This document shows positions 1 to 10,700 of a DNA stretch of 24,505 nucleotides, piece by piece. Both the position numbers and the translations under genes were made by a program. The notes beneath the pieces were generated by a model. It was not told where the DNA came from and ran no database searches. It saw only the letters and a program-made list of their open reading frames with translations. Location of the stretch: contig QXVZ01030071.1 in assembly GCA_008931825.1 (NCBI GenBank), forward strand, positions 1 to 24,505, read 5' to 3'. Numbering within the stretch: the stretch's first letter is position 1; each line of letters starts with the position of its first letter. This DNA is from Phallusia fumigata (Eukaryota > Chordata > Ascidiacea > Phlebobranchia > Ascidiidae).

Positions 1-1450
1 TCTTGTACCGATCGAAGCAGCCATGCAATATTCTTTTTCAAACGATTCAGTGAAGAAAATTTGCCGAACCGCACTACGTTTTATTGCCTTTTCACGAGCA
101 CGGGCTATTAGACTAACGATCCTCGGACTCTATTGTGGGCCGCGCAACCATCGCCCAAACGTCACCAAAGCTTCGGATGTCAACTCACGTGAAACTTTGT
201 CCGCAGGATTGAGCTTCGAAGGGACATGTTTCCAACTTGAGGAATCACTCTACCTTTCAATTTTCGCAATCCGGTTAGCAACAAAAGTAGGAAATCTCTT
301 CTTTGAATTGCTGATGCTCTGAAACACGACAGTTGAGTCTTTCTAAAACACAGAACGACATACTGATAGACCGAGCTCTCGTCGCATCATTTCATCAAGC
401 TTAACGGATAGAACTGCTGCAGTTGACACTGTCTGTTAATGGGCTCGTCAAAACTTAGCAACAAAAAACACGCATTGTACCCCCAGGAAGCATTCACAGG
501 GTGGTAAAATTCCCAACTTCTCACTGCACCAAAGAAATTGGGCTTAAAACAACGAGGGAGACACAGGTCATGAAGTTTTTGTAAACGTCTAAGCCATTCC
601 CTCCACTGTGTCGCTCCCGATTCAAGGAAGCAGTCGTCCCAGCCAATCCGTTGAGGAGTCATCTTGTGTTTCCGCTTGAATCGCCGGCTTCACAATCGAG
701 CCTTGCATCTTCTAACACGGTGTCCAGGAGTAAGACATCTAAAGCACAATCTCTACCGACTGAAACACTTTGCACGCTCGGTGTACGTTTTGCGTTTGAA
801 CTCAAAATCAAGTCAGAACAAAACAAGTGATTTTCAGCAGAACAGACACGGCATAGACTTTCTTATCGGTGCAATAACAAATCCTAATGCACCTGCACTC
901 CATTATCCATGAAGGAATTTTCCCAACACGGCATGGCGATTGATGTGATGAAGACCCTCCACCGATCGCTCTATCCATCGTTCCTGCAAGCGATAGGGCA
1001 AACTCTCCTTCAGATGCGGTCCACAGGCGTTCGCAATGATGTGCGGCTATCCGTACTTCTGAAAAAGCTTTTGGTGGACCTCTTGGTAACCCACGACAGG
1101 TCTTTTTGTCAAGTGATCGATTTTAAGGCGAACTTCATCCTTACAATATTGCAAATACACCAAACGCAAATCTTCAGATTGAACCTTCATAGCAACGTGG
1201 GCTTTAAAGTTAATATTCCGTTGGACATGGTTTATCATCATTCAAAGTTATTATCTTCGAATGCAGCAAAACAGTTTTTTCGGAATTTAACGCAGCTCAT
1301 GCACCAATGTGGGAATTTCCCTATTTTGATAGTCCTAGCGTAGTATTTATGCACAACAGGCTTCGGTGGTGGCGAGTGAACATTACCTAGCTCAGATTTA
1401 CTTTCCCATCTACGAACTTTGATTTCAGCCAGTTCGGCTACATGTTGCAT
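1..1450 (-). mobile_element. Degenerate BEL/Pao LTR retrotransposon fragment (gag joined to post-RT/RNase H region)
   Basis: Read on the minus strand, the fragment runs from about 1450 down to the window edge. From about 1240 to 950 a gag segment resembles the DUF1759 part of BEL/Pao gag (YLQYCKDE, then GYQEVHQKLFQKYG, a stop, then PHIIANAC). A CCHC knuckle follows at 746-705. At about 662-387 comes the region after the reverse transcriptase (Peptidase_A17/Pao type: RIGWDD, QWREWLRRLQ, LPRCFKP). At about 386-150 comes the RNase H-like region (RFPTFVANRIAKIE, then PSKLNPAD). Stops and frame changes break every segment, so nothing here is likely to be active. The protease and the reverse transcriptase palm, which normally lie between knuckle and A17 region, are absent, so there is an internal deletion near 660-700. 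No LTR is visible at the 1450 end, and the other end leaves the window. The family call rests on remembered motifs. Confidence 0.82.
705..746 (-). pseudogene. Gag CCHC zinc knuckle of the BEL/Pao remnant
   Basis: The minus strand encodes CFRCLTPGHRVRRC, which fits C-x2-C-x4-H-x4-C, the nucleic-acid-binding knuckle of retroelement gag proteins. A stop codon (TAG) stands three codons before the first cysteine, and another follows soon after the knuckle. The motif is therefore intact as a pattern but lies in a dead reading frame. Confidence 0.8.
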
Positions 1451-1489
1451 CAGTAAAAAATTAAAGTATTTTGGAGAAAAAATTCTTTA

Positions 1490-1703
1490 ATGAGTCGAAG
1501 GCTTAAACATTCAAATGTAACCACCAGGTTAAAAAAAGTTTCTCTGAAAGAGGCTCAGGATGCAGCAAGATCTTTGGGAAAAATCGACATACAAAAAAAT
1601 AATTGGCCTGAATATCTGAGAAAACTTGGGTTTTCCGACAATGCAGTGGCTGGATATTTGAACAAGCAGGATTCTTTGGTTCCATACTGGATCAAATTAA
1701 AAG
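1490..1703 (+). other. NLR exon 1: N-terminal helical region
   Basis: This exon starts with ATG and ends in phase 1 at a weak donor (AAG|GTTTTT). It encodes a lysine-rich start, then an apparently helical stretch with WPEYLRKLGFSDNAVAGYL. The Trp-x-x-x-Leu-x-x-Leu-Gly pattern recalls helices 2-3 of a death domain, but it could also be SAM-like, and the stretch is too short for a full second domain without exon 2. Confidence 0.7.
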
Positions 1704-4700
1704 GTTTTTTGTTTTACTAATTTAAGGCTATGGGTTCTCCTTTTGCAACCTGAAAAATTACCAAATGTCTTTAGATATGTGTATCTACATGAATATATTA
1801 GAATCAAAAGCATGTTCTTCCTTTTTTTAAATAGTTTGATTTGAAGCTAAAACTGACCACAGCCTTATTAATAGTGCCACCAATTAACAATTACACTTGT
1901 GGGAATTGGAACTGTGTGTTTTTGATTTTAGAAACAATGGTGTCATAAAAATTCCAGCAAAATAAATGTAATAGAGGCATTAAAGAATATCTTGTAATTG
2001 TAAGGAAGCTATCCTTTTAGTTTTGAAATGATTTAATAAAAGTGAAATAATTTCAAATAAACCTGTGTAAATAGGGGAACAGGGTGAACTTGATGTTGGT
2101 GTAGAAATACTTGTTCAAAATGAGGTAAACCAACAAAAGAGGAACAAAAAAATTGATAAAATTTTGGCAAGCAACAATGTGAAGGAGTGTTTCGTGAGAA
2201 GTAAGTGATATTAAATACATCTTCTTTGTTAAAAGGGCCACATTTTGCATTCACTCTGCATTTTGTACTTAAAATAAACAACCTTGTGTGTGGGATTTGG
2301 TTTTCTGCCATCAAAAATGGCGTTAGGTAACATTGTACAGCGATTACCTGACTGGTGATTGACTTAGAATTATTGTGTCACTATGTTTTATTTAACAAGC
2401 GAAATAAACTCACTCAACCATTGACGTAATTAAAAAAACAAAGTAAATATACGTCATTTTTAAATCGGGTGATAATGTATCTAAAATGATAATATGGTAA
2501 AAGTCACCTTTCAAATTTGTAAACATTTGTAACACAGAGATAATTACCTCATTTAAAGGCAAATCCCCATACAGGTAAATGACATTTTGTTTAAATCATT
2601 ACAGCTTATTTCTATTTTGGGTAGATTTGTTAAAAAAATTGAATTTAAATTTGATTTTTAGACCGCAATCGAGCTTGGTTTTTATATGATTTCTTGAGTC
2701 AGTATGCAGGCGGTGACTTTTTTAAACATGACGTCGCTCGAATAAAGTTTGAACTTACTGAGCAACAAATGTCACAAATTGAATCTGACTATGAAGGAAA
2801 CTCACTTGAGCAACGATATCAAATGTTGTCAACTTGGGTGAGAGCAAAAAATCTAAGTAAGTGTCAGGTCATATTCATTAAACCACAAATGATGGTTACT
2901 TTAACTCCATGCCAACAGTGTTTTGTGCTGAAAATGTCCAAGAGCTATGTGTATAAAACATAAGATGTATAAAGCATCAAACATAACAGCGCTTGACACA
3001 TGTGCCAAATTAAAAAAAACTTATTTATGCAGCATACAAAGTCACAAACATGATATTGCAAACACCAATTTTAGGCCAGAAACTTGACGTTTCTTAATAT
3101 GCATTGTAAAATGTTTTAATGAAGTTTAAATTGTGAGACAAAAACATCCCTTTTGCACAATTTTACGTCGATTTTTATCATTGTGGTTGACCTTAGTCCA
3201 ATTTATCTCATGTGCACCAAGTGTTAGAAACAAACACAAATTACTTTTCATACTTGAGTCAGTATGCGTTCAGCAATACCAATTCAGTTTGATTAATAAA
3301 GCATGTTGCTTTAAAAAATGATCTTGGCAAACATATTTTAACAAGAATAAGAGTTATTCTGGTTTATCCTAGTGTCCCAAATTCCACTGCTGTCGTTGTG
3401 TTTGTTGCAGGTTTAACCACATTTTATGACAGTCCTGCTCTCACTAATACAATTATATTTATTCTGCAAAAAAACATGCTGCACTTATGTTACTAAGCAT
3501 TGCAAATGACCACTGTATTAAATGTCATGGGGAAAGGTTTAATAACAGCTTATTCTATTTCCAGCTCAACTGAAAAAGATTGCAGAAGCTCTCAGAAAAC
3601 TGGACCTTGTTGCTCCTAAGATCTACAATTTCAAATCAAAGGCTGGATCATCTCAAGGTATTTTACTGTTGCTTACCCTGTATTGTATGAGTTTGGCAAA
3701 CTAGGCCAAATTAATTAGGTACAATGTGCATCTTGTCCATTTGTAACAAGCATTCTGTCTAAACGCACATTGTCCAAATTCAATTACACTATGTTCAGCA
3801 ACTTAAAGCTCCTCATTTTGTCTAAAATAAATCAGGAAATAGTTGTTTTATTAAATAAATATACTACTTAAATGCAATGATCATAGAATTCCCTAAAAAA
3901 TACGAATTTATTAAATCAGCATAACCTTACACACTGGATACCTGACAAATGTGACAATGGATTGCAAATGGATTGTATACATGTAACTGCAATGTGGTTT
4001 GGTGTACGAATTAGACATTATAAAGTTTAAAATCCAGACTAGGAGATGTCAAAAGAGCAACAACAAAGATAAAACTAACCCAGATTAAACAAAGCATTGT
4101 GTTGGAAAAAGCATTAAATATCATTTGTACTGCCAATTTCATCTGGATTATGCAAATATCTGGTTTAGCCATAGTTTAATGTGTTTGTACTTCATAGTCA
4201 CACAACAATTTTAATTGTTTTACTTGACCAAGACTTTTGATTCAGCTCATGTATCTCATTAGTACCCAAAAGGGGTAAAATTTTCTTGTCTTATTTTCTA
4301 TCTCTTTAACATTTGCAAAGAAACTGACTTGGGTTGTAAACCCAGTAAAGCCTAGTTGTTTGTCTCCCACTAATACTTAACATATACCAGTGTTTGATGC
4401 TTAACAGATACCAGGTCAAGTTGTGAAGAAACAGATTCTTGTGATGAGGAAATTGCTTCCCATAAAGGTTGTACCATTCTTGCTTCATTAAAGATAATAA
4501 AAAGATTGTGCACATTTAATAGTTTATTGTAAGTCACCATTGTGCATGGAATTGATCTGGAAAGTTTAAATCTTACAATTTTGATTCTAGAACTGTTATT
4601 AGTTTAAGAGTGTAAAGAATAAGGTAAACCCATTTTTTGTCAATGTTTTTTTTTTGTTTTTCTACAAAAATTTTAATGGTGCTAGCTTGCAAAAGCATTC

Positions 4701-7700
4701 AAACATGAAACCAAACGGCGAACCAAACATGAAACCAAAATGTTAAGTCATATCAAACTCACTCAAAATGCGCATACCTGGAAGGGATGTTGAGTCTGTA
4801 TAGCTCAGTAAGTTGAGTGTCGGATCAGGAAAGGTCGAGGTTGTGAGTAACTTCAGCGATGGGACATTTTTTTAGCTTTGCTGATGCTAGGTGTTTATGG
4901 TTGTGGACAGCAAAGTAAACACTTGTGTAACTGCCAGGGAAATTTATTTGCCAACATATTCCAAAATGTTTCTGTAAGTTTATGAGCAATAAATAATATA
5001 TTGGTGCTACTAAGTCTGTAAAAGCAATCTTACCCAAATTTTAACTTATTTAATCCAAATGGAGATGGTTGGCAAGACCCATATAAGAAATTACTTACCC
5101 GGAGGTTTGTGTCAAACTTATGGCTTTTGAAATTTGCCAATCAAAAACTGCAATACAAAGATTATTCAACCACACCAGGGGTTCTCAACCCCAGGCATGT
5201 ATACCAAGGTTGGCATGTGAGGTGATAGTTCATGGCACGCCAAGTGATTTACAAGTTCAAATTTCAACAATTACCCAAATTAAGCGACCTATTTGATTAT
5301 TAGATTTAAATGCAGTGCAACTGCAGCAATGAGCTACAGAGAACATGTGTAAAACAGATTTTACAGATTTACATAATTCAGTTTTGTCATTAACATGGCA
5401 CATGAAGCCGTTAAGATTTTGTCATAACTTGTAAATTTGCACACTGCATTTTAAAAGGTTACTGAGCACTGAACTGGACACTAATTAGTGTAAATAGTCA
5501 TAATTGACAGTGTTTTTAAAAAAACTGTATTTTTTCTGGGCCAATTTGATTGCCATCTGAAAAAATCTGATTGGAATTAATCCAGTTTTTAATTTTCAAA
5601 CAAAAATCCTTTCAAATTTACATTTGTTTACACTATTAGCGACAATAAGTTGCAACTTATTAATTTGTATATACCTGTTTTAGAAATGGTATTGCATTCC
5701 CTCAAAGATGAGTGCAAAAAGTTTATAACTTCAAAAATTGGCCAACAAGAGCTTGTCCCTTTGCAAGTAACAAAACAAGAAAATGTTAACCCAGAAGAAC
5801 TTGGAAACTCCAGCAGCTGGTCATTCAGAAAACAAACTGACAAAAAAAACATAACACCTGCTAACTTATTCGATGAGGCAGCACGCACATGTGATGAGAG
5901 AGCAAAATCATCACATGAACCGTTCAACAAACAACGTCGTAATGTTGTTGGTCTTACTGGAATGGCTGGTATCGGCAAAACTAGTTTTTGCAAATCAATT
6001 CTTAAACAATGGACTGAATCACACCCAGAATCATTTGTCTTCTACATTTCAAGTAGAGATCTCAGCTTTGAAAACAAAAAAAAATACAATGTCCTTAAGT
6101 TTCTTCTTGCCTCAACTGACTGTGACTATAAACATAATCAGGAATCAGATGAGTGGATACTGAAGAAAATTGCAAAATCTACAGACACTCTGATTATCAT
6201 TGACGGGCTAGATGAGGCAAAGCACAAAGAAAGATTTTCGGAATTCCCATCTGCTGTGAAGCTATGTGAGGAAAATGAAAGTGCTTACAACATATTGATG
6301 AATCTTTTGAACTGCTGCCTTCTTCCTAATGTTAAAAAAGTGATTGCTTCACGACCAGCCGCTTTTCAGAAATTCCACCCAGAATGCAAGCCTTCATTCA
6401 TGGCACATGTTTTGGGTCTTGGTCAAGAGTCTCAGATTCTTCTCAGCAAACAGATTACTAAAACTGAGGAGCAACAAAAGCGTGTCCAAGAAGCATTGGA
6501 AAAACAACCCAACTTATCTGCTTTAAGTTTTATTCCGATGTTTGGCACAATGATAATTAAAAGTTTTCTTGACAACCAGGAATCAGAATTATTGAAGTCA
6601 ATTACTGCGATGTTCTTAACCCAATTCGAACAGTGGCAGAAAAATCATCGATTTTCCACAGATGACGATAATTTACAAAAGGTAGCAAAGTTGGCTTATG
6701 AAGGAGTTCAAAATCATCAATTCCGGTTTAACAGTAAAGATTTGGCCAAGCATGACATGGCAGCTAAATTTTTTGACCCTTACATGTGTGTTCATACACA
6801 AAATCCACAAGAACCAGGTTTTGAAACTTTGGATGGAGAAAAGGTTTTTTTTTTCATTCATGCCACATGGCAGGAATTTTTGGCAGCTCTTTATCTTATG
6901 GTTTTTGCTTCAAGTGAAGAATTCTGTGCAAAACTTGAAGATTTGTTGCAACAGCATCACTGGGAAGTTGTTACCCGGTTTTTGTTTGGATTTTGTCACC
7001 AACAAACACAGGCAAAACTTGAAGTCATATTTTCCAATTCCCAGGTAGTAAAGAATAAGGAAAGTCTTTTAAAATCCAAGTTTATTGAATTGCTTCCAGT
7101 ATTGTCAAGCAAGTTGCCTGGTGATTTTCCAGTTCCACCAGCAGATCATGTTAAAGACCTAGAATCAATAAAACTTGTAAGTGAGTTTAACTCCAGGCAG
7201 AATGATTCTACTCTTTTCAACATATGCAGTTGGACATATGAGGCCCAAGATGATGATTTAACCAAGGCTGTTGCAAATTCCCTACCAAGTAAATTGTTAC
7301 TGTCAAGAGAAATTCTTCCACATGAAGTGATTTGTTTCTGTCATGTTCTCGAAGCTGCTGATCAGCCACATATGCTCAATGTTGGAGATTGGGCAGAGCC
7401 AGCCACTTTTTCAGGAGCAGGGCTACCTACACTGCTGGAAACAGTTCAACAATCAAAACACAAAGTAAATTAAATATTCTATGAAAACATCAAGTGATCA
7501 AATGTGCCCATATAAAATAATTTTCACAAAGATTGTTCTGGTGTTTTCTGATATTAAACCAGAACGAGTGTGTTTATAGAAAAAAGATGGAGTTGCCTGG
7601 TCCTTTAAAAGTATTCTAGTTTCTGTGTATTTTGACATTATTGCATTAAAATATTTCTCACATTCACCTAATACATAACAAGTAAGCAATATTTTTCCTA

Positions 7701-10700
7701 GGATCCTTAACTCCAGACGGTCTTGAACATCTCTGGTTTCAAATGTATCATGCGTAGGGAGCGTAAACCAATACATATGTTATTGCACAAGCTTAGTAAA
7801 AAAAACCTTCTGAATGAACTAAGTAGTTTAACAACTGATGATTAAAACATTTTATTTGCAAGTTGGTAAACAAATTGCTGAATGTTGCTTTGACTGTACT
7901 AACATGCACTAAAACAACTTTTAATACATGCTCCTGAATATGTAAATTAAATCCCATGTAATTTAAAAACAAATGTTTATTTACCAAACCAAAACATACC
8001 TTTGCTATGTTGACAGATTACAAAGTTACATGTGAGGAAGGTCAATTTGTCAGTGAGTTTCGATCTGATTTTGAAGATGCTTTCTGATATCATTGAACTT
8101 GCACTGAGGGAATGTAATTTACTAATTTCCAACGTTGACGAATTGAGTAAAGCCATTACACACCGCAAAATTGCAGTAAGTGAGTTAACATTTACACTGG
8201 AAATATTCTTAATTGTTAACTTAATTATGTTGAAAAAATCTTTAACTAAGCCACCTAGTAAAGTAATGTATTCAATACGGACTTTTTATGGTTTATTGTT
8301 TAAAGGAAAAGACAAATAGTGAAAGCCACCCTTTTAGTTTTATTTACTATTACAACGGCTAAAATAATAATTACCAACTCTTTAACCACCACACCTTTTT
8401 TAAACTGCTAAAATATTTCTCATACACATACCTACAGCAATTTGTGTGTTGCAGTTGTCTTTTCTTGATTTGTCGTTTAATGACTTCCATGGTGTTGGAA
8501 ACTGTCTGGACGGATGCATTTGTAATGTTCCCATGTTAAGGCTTGATAAATGTAACTTGCAAGATGATGACTTTGCTTCAATAAGCAATGCGGTAACACA
8601 GCGAGATAAAAATGTGAGTTTGCAGTTTTTAAATTTAAAATTCATAATAATTGTATTCCAATTGTTTCAGTTTCCTTGCAAAAGTCATACTACTTTTTCA
8701 CAGAAAAATGGAGCTAATTTTGATGTATAAAAGGGGCTTGTGTTAATATTTTTTACATGATTAAAGCTGAACTACATATTTTGGTAAATTTAGTTTTAGT
8801 GCAATTAATAATGATTGTTTTGTAGATGGAATGGCTGGACTTGAACAGAAATGTGATGTCCCAGAATGCTTTAGACAGTTTGGCACCAAGTGTCTACAAA
8901 CTTGATGGGATGTCTTTGGGGGAATGTTCAGTCAATGGTGATGGGCTTAAACTACTCTGCCTTAAAATCAAAAACAGACGAACACCAGTGAGTTGTTATT
9001 GCAAAGTTTGCAAGATTTTGAAAGGGGTAATTGTTGTTACAATTTACCCTTACACAGATAAAAGGTAGTAAGCTCATCACATGTAGCTTGGTGTCCACCA
9101 TTGCATTTTATCATTTGAGCAAACTTTACTCAAATTTTGGGTTAAGTTTGGCATTATTATTTTCAGGCATGGCTGATTTGATGATCACAAGGTTCTTTGC
9201 TGCCCTACATTTTTTGCCACATTCTTTCGCATCATTTACGAATCATTGTGCAAACTAAATAAAACTAACTAACACTAAACTATAATAAACAAAATCACTC
9301 AAATGCACACCAATATATATAACTGCACTCACAAGCAACACTTACCAACTGGTTTTGGCACAAGTCAAATATAATCCAAATTCTTAAATATAACCAACAG
9401 TTAGATGCGTGAAAACTGCAACTTGTGCAAGATAGAATGATCATGTATAAAACATCTCTGACTTTCTGACCACATAGGTTTGTGACATCCTAAACAGTCG
9501 TGGTGCAATGGTATTATAGCCTATCAGGGAATCATGTCACTTGCCAGTTGTGATTTATGGCTTAACTCTTCCTAAAAGGGTTATTCAGGAAGGTGACTGC
9601 ATGGTAGATTAAATGTAGAAGTAAAGACATTGCCATAATGCATATGCAGTCACTAACTAACTGTTGATATTAAATGGATGTGAGAAGCACAATGTTTGAT
9701 AAAGGGGGACGATGAATAAGGTGTGAAGGAAAGGAGTAGTATATATTTCATCCCAGAAATTAACACTTCACGATATTACTAGGTTAAACTTGCTTTAATG
9801 ATTCTGGTATGTACAAGTGACAAACATGTATCTATGAAAATTGGTGAAATTGGTGATGAAAATTGGTAATGTGGAAAATATTATTTATTGGGCCATAGTG
9901 TATGTGAAATAGCAACATGGAAATAGTCACTCTTCTAGTTTTGATAATTTGTAAAACTTAGTATGCGGCATGAAACTTTTAATGTGTGCTATAAACATAC
10001 ATGTTAGTGGGTCATATGTCATACAGTTGTGTGAGGTTTGTTGCAAAAGCAATGTTTGCTTTAATGTGACTGACTGTTTATTTGTTGTTCACAGATGACT
10101 ATCCTTAATCTGACCGGCAACAACATTGGGTCGATTGGACTTAATCATGTGTCCTCTTGTATCCACAACTTACTTCAACTGTGGTTGGATAATTGCAATT
10201 TGACTGGTACTTGCTTGCCAGCATTGTTTTTTTCCATTCTAGCATTGGACAACCACAGTGTAAGATAAAAACTGTGTTTAATTAAAAAAGACAAACATGC
10301 TTAGCGGTTAAATGTTGCCGGCCAAAAGTTTTGTTCAAAATATTATGTTTCAAAACTATGTGTATTTTCGTAGACTTTACAAAACTATTTTAATTTGTAT
10401 GTACTCTTTCAGATGAATGTGTTAAGTATTACTGGCAACAAAGTTGATGAAAAGGATGTTCCATCACTTGCCAATGTTTGTTACCGCAAATCAAAAGTGG
10501 TGATATACGCTAACTGCGGTGTGGACATTGATGATGTGAATAGGGCAATCGAAGAGATAAAAGTTCAGGATGTGGTGGTATGTACATATGTATGTGCAGT
10601 TCGTTTAAATATTGTTTCATAGTTGCTTGTTTCAATTCATTTTCATGCAAACTAGGGTTGATATTAATTTGGCAAGTAAACTTATTTCACATAGGAGCAT

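Larger units (their letters stand above)
3658..5683 (+). other. NLR intron 3 (2.0 kb)
   Basis: The largest intron of the gene. It holds a tRNA-derived SINE remnant at about 4790-4870 and a hAT-like terminal sequence at 5176-5190 (own entries). The remainder is A/T-rich with no exon that I can support. Confidence 0.6.

Noticed and set aside
23..322. 99-codon plus-strand ORF
   Set aside because: It is the antisense of the BEL/Pao RNase H-like region, which shows family motifs on the minus strand.
909..1343. 144-codon plus-strand ORF with Met start
   Set aside because: Antisense of the retroelement gag segment; no family features of its own, whereas the minus strand has YLQYCKDE, KLFQKYG and the knuckle.
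5873..6163. Alternative-frame ORFs over the NACHT exon (also 6344-6526, 6698-7048 and minus-strand 5628-5993)
   Set aside because: They overlap the 607-codon NACHT frame, which carries Walker motifs; the others are shadows.
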